Origin: Pseudisothecium myosuroides
Lineage: Eukaryota; Streptophyta; Bryopsida; Hypnales; Lembophyllaceae
DNA: 64,000 nt
Assembly (NCBI GenBank): GCA_951799445.1
Contig: OX637287.1
Span: 36,919,724 to 36,983,723, forward strand
Direction of reading: 5' to 3'
The stretch's first letter is position 1; every line of letters starts with the position of its first letter. Positions 12,218 through 25,000 of the stretch are shown here, one piece after another. The notes beneath the pieces were generated by a model. It was not told the DNA's origin. It saw nothing but the letters and a program-made list of their open reading frames with translations, and did no database searches. The position numbers were made by a program, and so were the translations under genes.

Positions 12218-14226
12218 ATGTACGCACTTTTGGATAAATATCTGTGCTTCCATCCATGTCTTTGTATGTTTCATCCACGTTGATGGATGTAAATAGATTC
12301 ACCATTCCATTAGAGATTGCTTTCTGTGTTGCCTAGAAAACATGAAAATAAAATACTAACCCAGCTTGAGGGGCTTGGTTTCAGAGAATCTTCATGAAAA
12401 CTTCTCCAACACTCAACTACATGTGAACTTCTTGATATCATTCTCTTTGTCTTCACAAGATGCATCTACCAATCTAGGGCTTGGATTTGAACCACAATTT
12501 TAATTTGTAGTATTTGCATTCGAAAGTTAGATCAAAATTTTGAATAGTAGCTTTGAAATCACCTGTAGCTTTGAAGAGGGATGGAATTCATCATTGAGTG
12601 TTTGCATTTGAACAAGTTACAAAATGCCCAAGTCATATAAAATAGATTGTGAAATCTAAGTTTGGGTAGCCCTTCCAAGACCTCAAAAGTCCTTTGAAAG
12701 TTAAGACTAATAATACTAGAACTCTCCAATGGATGTTAATTATGTGTACCATAATAGAGAGTTGCAGTAGTGGAGTTGCAAATTCTTGTTTGTTGCAAGT
12801 GTTTTGATACCTCAAGGCTCAAAATTGACCTACATTGAGATTATGATAGGCAATTGCAGAGTATGCTGGTCAAAAATAGTTGTAGGTCAATACCCTTTGC
12901 CAATGATGCAACTTGAAAGGTTCTTATTTGCGGATATTCATCATAACCTAACTTGCATTGCCATACTCTTATTTTGTAAATGTAATGAAAAATAATATAG
13001 TGATTTTAAACCCTTAAAGAAAAATTTGGTTCTTACAGGGGCAATCCAAATAATGAAGCAAAGAATTTCAAAATAGAAGCAACTATATTTTTGCTAATAA
13101 AAAAACCTCTTTCATAGGTTGGAACTACTCTTTTCATGAGATTTTAATCCGTGCTGCAAAAGTAGTATCTGCATTTGCTTGCCTTGGTATGGAGTATGGC
13201 ACTTGATCCAAAGATATGCACATCCTAGATCCTATCTGCTTCCAAATCACTAATAAACTTCAAATTGTCACTTGCATTGTTATCAATGTGAACATAGTTA
13301 TTGGTCATAAATAGAATTTTTTCTACATTTTATGGTTTGCTTATAACTTTTATTCTCTTCTTTGAGAGCCCCGCATTGGCATATTTAGGATGAGTGTAGA
13401 TTACACTTGGAACCATGACGTAGTTCACGTGGCCAACCTTTCAAGCAATAAACTCTATGCTTACAATCCTATCTTCCTCAACTTTGTGGATGAACATTGT
13501 TTTTAGTATTATGTTGCAATGGCATAGATTCCGGGCACTTTAATGTTGACATTGTGATGGTTGACAACAATCAGTCCCATTTTGCCCATTTTCACACTTG
13601 CTTCTTTCCACCCAATCTCTTTGGTGTAAACAACCTTCCAGAGTTCCAGATACAACCAACAACATGTTTGCATCTATAAATAGTAAAAAACAAGCCTCTA
13701 GACACCATGTGAAGCTTCAAGCTACCTCGTGCATTTGGTCTATTTTCTTAACTATCATCTTGAACATGAATTTCATCTTCCTCTTCTTTAGAGTCTTCTA
13801 AAATAGTTGACGGACTTTGCCATCCATGTATAAAATGAAGAATTTACTAGACCCAATCATTATGACTATGGCCTTTGAGCCTATTTTAAACCACACAGAT
13901 CCTATATCTATGTCAATTACTCCTACAACAAATTTCTTTGGCACTTCTTTCAATTTTTTGCAAAAAACACTACTTTATTTCATTAATAGTAATTCTAGGA
14001 AGAGCCTTCACCTTTGAGCTTGTGATGATGATGAACTTTCCTTTAATCGTCTTTATGCCCCCTTTGAGAAGCTCCATGGTTACTTCATTCATGTTCTCAA
14101 TCTTGCTCTTACTCTTCACGTACGTGACTTCATTCTTCTTGAAGAAACATTTAGTACATTTTGTCAACCCAACACAATTTTGGCTGTCTATTCAAGCTTT
14201 GCTTTTAGTTCAATTAATGCACTATG
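12218..14226 (-). other. AT-rich sequence with a decayed minus-strand coding relic
   Basis: On the minus strand from about 14167 down to 13600, open blocks interrupted by stops and shifts include a CTKCFFKKN stretch (a CxxC pair) followed by a lysine-rich region. This looks like a decayed protein gene, possibly of a mobile element, but I cannot name it. The segment at about 12390-12720 is a dispersed repeat shared with 42715-43020. Confidence 0.3.
12390..12720 (+). repeat. Dispersed repeat, copy A (other copy at 42715-43020)
   Basis: It shares ordered blocks with 42715-43020 in the same orientation: CTACATGTGAACTTCTTGAT, AGATGCATCTA, and AAATCTAAGTTTGGGTAGCC. The two copies are diverged. Neither encodes anything recognisable, and both are probably pieces of the same old repeat family. 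Confidence 0.7.
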
Positions 14227-14391
14227 TGTTACGGACACCGTAAATAAGAACAATTTTTTTAATTTAAAATCAAGAAACAAGAATATATAAACAAGAAGCT
14301 AGAGTTTAAGAGATTATGTGTTGTCAAGAGTAAGGATATTCTTAGTCTTAACATCCTTATATATTACTATCTAAGAAGTTATACTTTTACT
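14183..14391. repeat. 209-bp direct repeat, left copy
   Basis: It is identical to 19236-19444 except for four substitutions (about 98 percent). It covers 44 bp of sequence flanking the gypsy element plus the first 165 bp of the LTR. Its partner lies on the other side of the 14392-19235 insertion, so the two copies read as a long target duplication. Confidence 0.9.
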
Positions 14392-14759
14392 GTGGGCGCT
14401 AGATTACCCACCCTTGGTAATAGAGCAAACACCGACCAGGTTCTATGCCTTTATCCACATTTTTTAATATATGGGGGTGATGTGAGCGCGATCCACTGTG
14501 CCTTCCAAGCAATGGATCTTTTTTGCTAACGTTTCCTAAGTGTCGTGGATGGCAGCGAATAATTAGAATGCATGTAGTAACTCACAAGGTAACTGCAATG
14601 CTCAGGGGTAATGGTAAAATTTTAACTCCCTAACTATCTATCCTATGTCGAGGGTAGACTGGGTAGTTGGCGTCATTTCTAACGTCCCTAACTACGTAAA
14701 AAGGGGAACCCCTATGTTCCTTCCATGAACCTCTAAGACTATCGTGGGTTTTTAAGACT

Positions 14760-15770
14760 CCACCTAGAAGTTCTACTTCTAAAGACTAATTCTAAAGTTC
14801 AACTCTTACTCTAATTTTCAACCTCTAATTGAAACTCTAGATTTTTACTCTTTTAACTTGGTTTTAAATATTAACTACCGACTTTTGACTCTAGGTTTTT
14901 ACTCCTAATTTAACTCTGAAATTTATCCTCGGAATTTAACTCTAGGTTTAACTTTTAACTCTAAGTTTTTACTCCTCTATTTTATTCTAAATTTACCCTT
15001 CTAAATTTAACTCTACGGTTTTGACTTTTAACTCTAGGTTTTTACTTCTAAATCAACTTCAATTCCTAACTTCCAAGTTTTAACCTTCTAGGGTAATTCT
15101 AAGTTTCACTTTTAATTCTATGTTCTTATTTCTAAACTACTCTAAGATTTACCCTCTAAAGTTAACTCTAACTTTTCACTTTTTATTGTAGATTTTTACT
15201 CCTAATTTAACTCTAGATTTTTGACTTTTAACTCTAAATTTTTACTTCTAAAATTAATTCCCAATCTTAACCTCTAGGTTTAACTCTACGTTTTCACTTT
15301 GACTCTAGATTTTTCTACTTCCAACTAACTCTAAAATTTAACTTCTACCTCTAAGTTTTAACTTCTACTTTTAGCTTTTCACTCTAACCTTTTACTCTCC
15401 TATTGACTTTAAAATTTAACCTTTAAATTCAATCTAAACTTTTGACTTTTGACTTTTGACTTCTACTTCCAGATTTAATCCTATCGTTTTAATCCTAGAT
15501 TAACTCTAAATGTTACCCTCCTAAATTTAATTCCAACTTTTAACTCTAGGGTTTTGACTTCTAATATTAACTATATTTCTAACTCAACAATCTACTTCCT
15601 AAGTGGATTCTACTTTTGACTTCTATTTCCTACTCTACTTTTTACTTCCCAAAGTTAACTCCACATTTCGACTTCTGAATTTTAACTTCCCTAATTAAAA
15701 TCTTAATTTAACTCTAGATTTTTAACCGTTATTTGATCTTTAATTTTAATCCTAAATTCTCCTTCTAATC
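14760..15770. repeat. Degenerate pyrimidine-rich satellite-like array
   Basis: About 1 kb is built from diverged units of roughly 15-25 bp of the form TTTTAACTCTAGGTTTTTAC and ACTTCTAAATT, with strong strand asymmetry (few G on the plus strand). Units vary too much for a fixed period by eye. It resembles neither a coding sequence nor the canonical plant telomere repeat. Confidence 0.7.
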
Positions 15771-16789
15771 TAATCCTAATTTCCGTCCATTGTTCCTTGT
15801 GGATCAAATTTAATTAAAATTCCTCCTTTCTACCCCCTACCGCTTAACTTAGCCTAACGCGGTCAATTTACGGTCGAATCTTAAGTGTAATATGTTTTTG
15901 GAAACCTCTATCACTAATCTATAACTTTTTGAATCTAAACTTCTAGTTTGCACTAATCTCGAGGGCTAATCACGCTCTAAGGTCTGATTAGGAAAATAAA
16001 TGCTAATTAGGGAGAAACATCAAAGATTAAATCAAAAACTCACCTCTTCACTACCGGTGTCGGAAATAACTTCGTCCACGTCCACGTGTACATCCTCACG
16101 CTCCATGGTAGTCTTTGGCTTTGTTTTGAATTTTTTCCGAGCTCACCGCGTATTGAGAAAATATTACAATTTTTGATGATCTAAACTCCCTCTTTCCCTT
16201 CCTCCTTTCTTTCTTCCCCTCTCTTCTACACTAGCACTATTCTACCTAAGCTTTTATGAGTCTTACACTATGGTTTCAAACTACGAGAAGGGTTTAAATG
16301 TTCTTCCTACCCTCTTACGCAACTTTGCTTTGTGTCATCCTAATCCTCCTCCCAACGGTTGCAAGGAGTTCTTCTAGATTTCCTACCTACTCTCCTAGCT
16401 AGGCACTATTTATCGTCTCTCTCCTTTCCACTCCTATAACACATCCTTCTCCCTAATTTCCTTCCATTGTGTGTAGGTGTGAGTGGTGATGCAGGTAGGA
16501 TCGGATGTTTTTGTGCAGGTGGCGCGTGGAGTGGCAACTTCTATTTCTCCCCCCCCTTTCTCTTGTGTTTTTGAAGTTCCAATTTGAGTTTTTTCCTCTC
16601 CCCAACTGGATTCCAAAATTTCAGACTTTAAAAGATCAAAAAATAAAAAAAAGGGTGGTTGGGGCCCCGCAGGGCATCGTCCCGTTTAGTTCTGGAAATC
16701 CAGAAATTTAGTTCAGTTAGCCAAGCTGACTAGCCTGATGGCTGATGTTCAGCTCAGTCAAGCTGATTGTCCGATGTATGTTGGCTGTA

Positions 16790-16890
16790 TGGCTGGCTGC
16801 CGGCTGGTCTGGTATGCTGGTCCGGTATGGCTGGCTGTATGCTGGCCGGTATGCTGGCCCGGTATACTGGCTGTATGTTGGTCCGGGGTA
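16790..16890. repeat. Short GCTGG/TATG-rich tandem repeat
   Basis: Irregular repeats of GGCTGTATGCTGG, GGTATGCTGGCC and related words lie head to tail over about 100 bp. This is a low-complexity minisatellite, and the open frame across it (16738-16947) is a by-product of the repeat. Confidence 0.75.
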
Positions 16891-17280
16891 CTAGCTGCCC
16901 TTCCCAAAAAATCCACACAACCGGGTTCCCTTAGGGGAACCCACTAACACAAACTTAAATTGGATTTTTAGTAGGGGGTTAGGGCCAGGATCGAAGCTTC
17001 GCCGTCCGGGGAGTTAGGCCCCAAATTTTTAGAACGGTCACCTAAGCTAAGTGTTACAGGATGGTCACTCTCTTCCTAGAAACTCGTGACCAATCTTGGA
17101 AGCTAAACTCTGGACTTTTCCAAGAAGGTCTTGGAAACTAGACTTTGGAATCTAAGGCTATGGAGGTTCAAGGCTCCGCCGTAAAATTGGTTTTAATACC
17201 AACTTTAGGACTTGTAACACTCCACGGGTTCAAGACTATTTTAACACACACTATAGGACTTGACGTGGTCACTAGTTCAA

Positions 17281-17530
17281 AGCTTCGCCGCCGTGGGGGG
17301 GTTTCACACAACAAGGGGAATATTAGAAGAAGGTAGAAAAGACAAACTTGAGAAACACACGTGACAAAGCCAAAGCTTCGCCGTCCCGAGGGGGGGTCCA
17401 CACAACAAGGGGAATATTAGAAGAAGGTAGAAAAAACAAACTTAAGGAACACACGTGACAAAGCCAAAGCTTCGCCGTCCCGAGGGGGGGTCCACACAAC
17501 AAGGGAAAGATTAGAAGAGGGTGAGAACAC
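17281..17530. repeat. 93-bp tandem repeat, about 2.7 copies
   Basis: AGCTTCGCCG starts units at 17281, 17374 and 17468 (spacing 93 and 94 bp). Each unit continues through a G run, ACACAACAAGGG, ATTAGAAGA and ACACACGTGACAAAGCC. The third unit is truncated. Related AAGCTTCGCCG words also occur near 16995. The interior is non-coding, and ORFs on either strand repeat with the unit. Confidence 0.88.
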
Positions 17531-19235
17531 ATGAGTGAGGAAAGACAACACGTTAGGACACGTAAAAGACACACAACTTCACAAGCTAAAGGTCCCCCAA
17601 AGCGGCATCGCCAAGGTACGGTGGAGGGTGACTTTAGGATTAGGACAAGACACCAAAAGACTCCTAAACTCACAAGTTAGCTTCCAAAGGTACCACAAGA
17701 GAGAAACAAGGACTCTTAACTCGTAACAAAGGTACAACAACGCACGAGAAGTACACAAGGCAAGATAGAAGGACCCCCTAAGGACCTTCAAAGCTTGAAA
17801 TCTAGCAACAATGGAGCAAAAAGTGCTCCGAAAACACCGTAGAGGTTTTTGGCTTCAAATGCCAAAATATCCAAAGCAAATTGGACCCACGGACCCAAAC
17901 AAAAGTGAGGGGGTGTTTTAGAGAGAGAAATGGGGCCCTTATATAGGTTTCCCAAGGGCTCACCCCTCTCTCTAAAGCTCTAAGGTAACCTTATCAACGG
18001 GGATTTTCATCCTCATCCTCAAAGATTTTCATCCTACATCCTAAATTTCTACTTCTACCATCTATGCTAGACCAACATCCTAACTTTTGGAGATTAGCTT
18101 CAATCGCCAAATGGATTGCGCCGTTGGATCCAGATCGCTGTGTTTAGTCCTAAATCCCCTTACCCCTTGTACCGAAGCCAAAAACCCATCGTAGGCTAAT
18201 TTAGTTTAAAAACCAAATCGTGGTAAAATCCTAGATCTTGGGGGTCTCCTATTTTGAGAAATGTGAATAGCCTAGGGTCTCCGGTAGGTGCGAGAGAGTC
18301 GGGAAGGACTTTTGGTTGACTTCATTTCGCCATCGTATGGGCCCAGGATGCCGGTCAACGTGGCGGGGACCCCGCCACGTGGTTAATTCCCGAGGAATCT
18401 CGCCGGTTCGGGTACTTGCCGCTATCGGAATGTCGTGAAACTTCACGGAGCGCATTATTAACATAAAACAAGCTAGTCTAATTTTTAGTGAGATTTTATT
18501 GTAACCTGGGTAATTTCCATGAAATTCCTGTTGGAGGTTAGGAGGGTTGACCACCGGGAAAGGTTCTTCTGCAAGTCGGAAGATGCCGGGATTTTTCACG
18601 TGACCTCTCAGGGAGTCGCATGAAAGACGTGCGGGTGTGTTTTCGTACCTGGCACGATTGGTCAATGGAGATTTAAAACTGGCCATTTCCTCGAATTAGC
18701 AACGGTGCGGGAATCTTCTGCAAGTGGAGGAATCTTGGCGAACCGATTTCGCCGTTGGACTTCTGGCATGGGATTCACCCTAGAACACCATTCCTGGGCT
18801 GTAGATTCCTCCACGGGCCCGGTCTTGCGTGAGTGGCTTCTGCATGCTAACAATCGGGATTTTGGGAATTCGTCGATCTAATGGGGAATTCTAAATCTAA
18901 CTCTAGGACCCGACCTAGTGGCCTCGCTGTGGATCCCTCGGACCGACCTAGCCATGAATTGCCACATTCATGGTGGGATTTAGCCCTTTTGGGGCTGTGT
19001 GACTCGAATCCTCCAAATCTAACCTTTTCGTTATTTCTATACTATTTTTAGGCAAGGTTTGGGAGATTCTAAGTAAAAAACACAAATCTAGACCAAATAC
19101 TATAATGGGTATGACACAACCCTATTTCGGTTCTACACTCTTTTTATGGGTTTTTCTATACTTTTATCAACTTTAAATTGCAAATTTCCAAAAAAATAAT
19201 TCTACGAGTCCCAAGTGACAAATTGGGAGCTCACA

Positions 19236-19444
19236 GCTGTCTATTCAAGCTTTGCTTTTAGTTCAATTAATGCATTATGTGTTACGGACACCGTAAATAA
19301 GAACAATTTTTTTAATTTAAAATCAAGAAACAAGAATATATAAACAAGAAACTAGAGTTTAAGTGATTATGTGTTGTCAAGAGTAAGGATATTCTTAGTC
19401 TTAACATCCTTATATATTACTACCTAAGAAGTTATACTTTTACT
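19236..19444. repeat. 209-bp direct repeat, right copy
   Basis: This partner of 14183-14391 has four mismatches. After its last base the LTR continues without a break (TTAGGAAGTAAAAG...), so this copy is attached to the intact LTR remainder, while the left copy stops at the insertion. Confidence 0.9.
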
Positions 19445-19524
19445 TTAGGAAGTAAAAGTGTTCTATTCTATTCTTAATCTAGGAAGTTCTTCTAGAAGCT
19501 TCCTCTTACAATATGTCCCTGACA

Positions 19525-20310
19525 TCACCCTCATCTCTAGCGACAAGTTCCAAGAAGAACCTTAGATTTTGGTTTATTAGAATAAAATCGATGAAATTCT
19601 TGTATTTTTTGAGGTGCATTGATCACATTTGTTACTGCTTCCCATATGCGCACATTGATATTGTATCCATGCTAGTGTATAAAATAATCCAACGTATCTC
19701 ATCTGTTCCGTGAATCTACCACTTTTTCCACCACATAATCTTCATAATTGTTGACTTCAATAGAAGGCGGCGGCGGTTGTATAATTGTACTCGATATATT
19801 TGATTCTTTATATGGTTCAAGAAGAGAAACATGGAAGACTGGATGTACTTTCATAGATACTAGAAATTTCAATTTATAAGTAACTAAATTGACTTGCCAT
19901 TGAATGAAAAATGGTCCCAGTCAACAATAATCTAATTTATTACATGGTCGGGTAGTCTTAATGTTGCGTCAAAGGAGCCAAACTTTCTCGCCAAAGTGCA
20001 CGTTTACAATTTTTTTGAGCAAAAATATGGATATTGCTAATTGAACCCCCTTTGCAGCCTTGTAGATGAATCTTCTTGCCTATGTAAGTGGCTTCTCCCA
20101 ATCCCCCTCCATGTTGTCGCTTCTTTGGGCCATTTTAATTTTTGGAGGTCAATTCAACATGCACCTCCTTGTGAACGTCATCGACGACATCTACAAATTT
20201 CAAGGATTCTTCATAGTCGTGCCAGCTTTTGATGCAAGAGAATCACCAAAAGCAAAAGCTCTCCTTCACAATTACAGCAAACTAAAAGACTATTGTTCCT
20301 TGATAATAAT
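19525..20310 (-). pseudogene. Ty3/gypsy integrase C-terminal relic
   Basis: The minus strand between about 20240 and 19790 reads a typical plant gypsy integrase tail: a DVHKEVHVELTSKN stretch, then GEKVWLL, NIKTTRP, a LGPF block and MKVHPVFHVSLLEPY. This tail normally follows the integrase core and carries the chromatin or DNA contact region. Several in-frame stops and shifts break it. It lies directly inside the 3' LTR, as expected for the end of pol. No DDE core or reverse transcriptase remains upstream. Confidence 0.75.
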
Positions 20311-20319
20311 ATAAGACTA

Positions 20320-21765
20320 CTAAAAAATTACAAATTACAGGTCCAAATATCATCCACATTTACTTACACCTTAAAGTTAAACATAATCGGTCCACTTTGG
20401 CCACTATAGAGCAGAAATCCTCGAGAGATTGAGTAAGCACTAAAATTTGCACCTAAACATCTTCCAAAGCCTAAATAAAGCCCCTCATATCTGTGTTCTC
20501 GTTGGACCCATCATCACTACTATCATTTAGAAATACAACTTCATTTTGACAATCTTTGACTTGAGTTTGTATAGTGTCTTCTTTGTTCATCTCATGAGCA
20601 CCTTCCTCCATTGTGATCTGAAGAGGTCTCTAAATTGCATTTTAAAGTTCAAACATAACTTCTTCAAAATTATCGTGGCAGGGATTTTTCAAACCTCCTT
20701 TAACGCGCCCAATGAGAGTCTCATACTGTTGTCTAAATTGCTTGACTTTAGTATACACTTTCTCAATCCTTTGATGGTGAGTATAACCATCCATGAAAGA
20801 AAACAATTTAACAACAATTGCCAATATAGATCTAATGGAGAGGACAATAGGTTTAATCCAAAAACGCCACTCATACAATCCTTTTGCAATTCTCTTGCAA
20901 GTGCCACTTCTTCACCATGACCATTTTGGAGAAACAAAAGATAAGAAAGGCAACTGCTCCTCAGAATTCGGCCTCAGAGCAGGTCTTGTGCTTTTCCTCT
21001 TTAGAGCAGCTCTTGGTCCAGATATTTTATGTTGGATAGATCCTCCCCTTTTTCATTACATAGATGATTTCTCTTGGCGCAACGTTTCTGTTGGCACGAT
21101 AGAGATTGGAGGGGAGGCAGTTGTCTCACGTGAGATGACGTTCTCATCCATTGCTCTCTTTGTGGAATTTTTAAAACTGAAAGGAAAGTTGCGAAGCAAG
21201 TATGTTTCATCATATTTGCTAAAAGCTTCTCCAATTGTTGCTAAAAATGCTTCAAAGTTGTTAAGTATTAGAAAATTCTTCTCGAAAAGAGGTCAAATCA
21301 GAAGGGGGCTTGTCTTGATAGTAAGGTCCCCACTAATCTGATGCAAGCTATATTTGTTGAATATTGCTGCGCCCGCAGAAGTATGATAAGCCAAATTTAA
21401 TTTACAAAACCTCGGAACTTGGAATGGGTACCGTCGAATTACTCTGGAAGGTTGACTAAAGGTTCTTTGTTGTTATTGTTGGAAGATGAGTTTAATGTTT
21501 ATAACATTGAATTCAAAGTATTGGTTGGCACAACCGGCATTTGGCTTTACTCACACAATCTTGAATTCAATTCTTCAGTTTGTTTGTACAAAAGGTCGCA
21601 GTCAATATTTATAATTGCTACCACATTTATGATGGCGTCTAACTTTGAATCGTTCATGTTGGTCTCGTTTGTTTCATCACTATGAAAAAATAAAACATTT
21701 TAGTATTATATGTATATGAATACTATGTGATCTCAAAGGATTAGGATGATAAAGTCTTGCCAAAT
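20320..21765 (-). pseudogene. Ty3/gypsy gag relic and unrecognised internal sequence
   Basis: From about 21680 to 21000 the minus strand reads a decayed gag: an acidic N-terminus, VNLPE*FDGTHSKFRGF, then ILLRAQQYST and a QRKRCAKRN-like basic stretch, with stops. Between about 20900 and 20320 the sequence (for example a YEWRFWIKPI block) does not match gag or pol in my reading and may be a further insertion or rearrangement. The 5' LTR follows at 21766. Just inside it the minus strand reads TTGGCAAGAC where the primer-binding site should be. Confidence 0.6.
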
Positions 21766-22004
21766 TGTTATGAACACCGTAAACATGAACAAGAACAAAA
21801 ACAAGAACAAAAACAAGAAATATACTTAAAAGCAAGAAACAAGAATATATAAACAAGAAAACTAGAGTTCAAGAGGTCATATGTTGTCAAGACTAAGGAT
21901 ATTTTTAGTCTTGACATCCTTATATATTACTACTTAAGAAGTTATACTTTTACTTTAGAAAATAAAAGTACTCTATTCTATTTTTGATCTAAGAAGTTCT
22001 TCTA

Positions 22005-25000
22005 CACTGAATAGGGGTATTAAGGGGACCAAAAAATTAAAGGGACTTACCGTGAAAAACTTACCTCGCAGTAAAAAAAACGTGTATTCCTATACGGCAG
22101 TCTAGGGTTTGGGAAGCCTGTGAACTTCTTTGTTTTGCACCCACCAGCTCTAATCTCTCGCATTGTGTGCGCTAATCTTGCTTAGGATTTAAGAAGTCCA
22201 TGAACTCTTCTTGTACGCCTGCATTACGTGCGTTAATCTTGCTTGCTGAAATTATTGGACACTTCACATTTGTGCTTCTTGCCCTGCTGCCCCTAGAGTA
22301 TATACTGTTGAGAACAAAGAGTGCACACTGAAGAACTGAAGGTTGTACATTAGATCTATTGTTGCTAGGGTTTACTGTAACAAGCAACTACATGTGAGGT
22401 TCGTCACATTGATGACTAGAGGAAGGTGCTGCATTGGATTTTAGTTCTTGCAACAAGAATGGGCACCAGGGGGTTTGGGCGTCCTTGTTTTTCTTGAGTG
22501 GATCGATCTGAGTGCACCAGAGTTCTGAGGGTTGCAGTTCGAGGTGGATCTGAGTACACTAGTGCTATGAGGGTTGCAATTAGAGGTAGTAAGATTATTG
22601 GATGAGTTTTTCAATTTTGCAAATGAGTTTCAATTAGATCTTAGGGTTTCTTGTTTGATTTTCTACTGTTGAGATCTTCCTAACATTAATTGAAATGGTG
22701 GGATTTGCAATTGTTCTTTCAAGAACGAGATCCACATCCTAGCTGCAAAGACCTTTGGAGAAACCGATGCAAATGCTGGAACAATTACTTCCCAGTTGCC
22801 ACTTTTGACTCCTCAAAATTGTAAGTTCACATTTTGTTCAATAATTGAGGATATATCTCACTGACAAACTGCTATGGTGATTTCTATACTGGGTATGTTA
22901 TGATGTCCATGTGATAAACCCTAAGATGAATTACAGTAATGAAACTATTTGTGTGAGTGATTACATATGGGCCGAATACACATCTGTGGAACAGAGTACT
23001 CATCTGTAAATATTCATTTTGTATGGTAGCAAAGGGAAGACTCAAACCGTTTTGTTTGTATTTTACATTGGAATGTTGTTACAAAATCTCCTACAAAAAT
23101 ACACACACAGGTTTTGATATTTCAATGTAAAATTAAGTTTCCCTTCCCTAAAAAACTTCTAACCATTGGTGGTTGTGATTGACAGGTATAAATTTGGACA
23201 CAACTTGAATATGCGGAGACATGCTTAGGATTCCGATTAAACAATTTTTGCCATTGGTAGAGAAAACAAGGGATTAAGATTTTGGTACGTATAAGCTTAT
23301 TGCGGTATTGATTTCCATTCTTTTGTTGTAACAAAGAATGAACTGCTCTCTTTCTAATATGATGTTTGGTTTTTGCTATGTTAAATTCAGGAAAATAGCG
23401 GAAGATTTATCATAATTTGAAGAATAACTGTATTGTAAGAGTAGCCTTGAGCGCTCAGCTGCAAAAAGACACGAGTTTAAACGACACAAAGGTGATTATT
23501 CTTATGACTTGTAAATATGAAGGATTGTTGTGTTATGATGGGTTGAAAGTATTGTACTAGTAACTTGTAGATTTACTCAATTGGAATAATACTTCTCTAT
23601 TTTGGCTCCTTTTTCTGTTTTGAAAGGTCACCTATGTTGTTTTCCATATAAACATTTGATATTGTGAAACACATGATTTAAAAAATAGCCCTTGATTTTT
23701 TTCCCCTTACTGTTCAATTCTTTCTAATGCCACACTTTGAAATTGCACATTTATTTTGCAGTCATGGTTATGGTGAAGCATGTATCGACCAAGAAGACTC
23801 GCATACTGGTGATTAGATGGATGTTGTCTACTGTACAAAGAGAAGGCACCAAGGGTCTCTTGGGTAAATGCATCCGTGAGTTTCCACAACATTTTCGGCA
23901 AACTTATCATTCTAATATGACAAAAGTGTCTAAATGGTGGAATGGTCGTGAAGCTTTTATGCGTGGACTGGAAGGCGAAGGGAATCATTCATCAATGGTT
24001 TGATCAAGTGGAGGATTGCAGCGAAGAATGATGTATAAAACCCTTCCAGGTCGTGGGAGGAAGCGAGCAACATGGGTTCTATGGCTCCATGATGAACTTC
24101 TTGGCAAATTCTCAAGATTGCGATCGCCTGGGGTAAAATTCTCAGCGAAAATGTTGTTGGCTTTGGCAAGGGAGATTCTTTCTAAGTCTGACCACTTTGA
24201 GTTTTCTCCATATTTTAAAGAAGCAAGATCAGGGAAGTGCTTGATAGACATGTTAACTTTATCATGGACTCAAGTATTTATGGCGTGCTTTGATATTGTT
24301 GGTAGAACACAAACAGGAAAGCTTTTAGTGAGTCCAGCCAAACAGACGTACATTCAGCAAACAATAGCTTTCCACATGGGTGAGTTACGAAGAGGTTTCA
24401 TTCAAGGCGATCTGAATGAAGATCTTGTGGAGAACGTTGATGAAACACATTTTATTGTGAACATGGACAATGGAAGGACGCTAGGATTCAGAGGTGATGA
24501 TTGCGTCAAGTATGCGGATGTTGTTTCCGGCGGACTTGGAATGACGATGGTTGTATGAGTATCGGGCGGTTCAAATGGTACCATCCATAATCCTTTTATG
24601 ATTTTTCAAAATGACAAGTGTAGCTATCCTATCCGGGGTTGTCCTGACAATGTTCCCGGGGTTAGTTATAGAACTGCAAAAAGGGATTTATGACGGGCAT
24701 AATTTGGAATGAGTGGTTAAATGAGGTAAGAGCTGTGCAACCCAATTGCCGTGGACGGAGGCGGGTAATGTACGTTGACAATTGTACAACACATAATGAT
24801 AGTGTGCAAGCCCTTCTTACTGCTGATAGATTGAACATAGAAATTAGAAAACTTCCTGCCAATGCTACAGATATGTGTCAACCTGCAGATTTTTTTGTAA
24901 TCTCAAAAATCAAAGATGCGTGGTCAGCCCGTTGGGAAGCCTACAAGTTGCACTGCGTGCAAAATGGAATTTGGCAAAATGAAGTACGGGAAGATGGGAG

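Larger units (their letters stand above)
14392..19235. other. 4.84 kb non-coding insertion inside the gypsy 3' LTR
   Basis: It interrupts the LTR at ...TTTTACT and is bounded by 209-bp direct repeats. Including one ambiguous base, the ends read TGTGGGCGC at the left and GAGCTCACA at the right, an imperfect short inverted repeat. Inside are a ~1 kb degenerate array of CTCTA/TTTTA motifs (14760-15770), a polypyrimidine tract near 16188-16228, GCTGG/TATG repeats (16790-16890) and three 93-bp tandem units (17281-17530). No protein domain is visible. Scattered ORFs up to 145 codons (18249-18686, minus) are unrecognised. Its origin is unknown: filler DNA captured in break repair, a non-autonomous element, or a long solo LTR. 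Confidence 0.7.

Noticed and set aside
14760..15770. Interstitial telomere-like sequence
   Set aside because: The words CTCTA and TCTAGGTTT hint at telomere repeats, but no run of the canonical plant TTTAGGG (or its complement) is present.
17281..17530. Regularly spaced repeats suggestive of a CRISPR array
   Set aside because: The repeats are adjacent 93-bp tandem units in plant nuclear DNA, not short repeats with unique spacers.
14391..19235. Treating the 4.8 kb insertion as a complete LTR retrotransposon because of TG...CA ends
   Set aside because: No terminal direct repeats inside it, no gag or pol trace, and no 4-6 bp duplication at its ends. Only the 209-bp duplication was found.
20793..21341. 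182-codon plus-strand open frame
   Set aside because: It is antisense to the gypsy gag relic; the minus-strand reading has family motifs and the plus strand has none.
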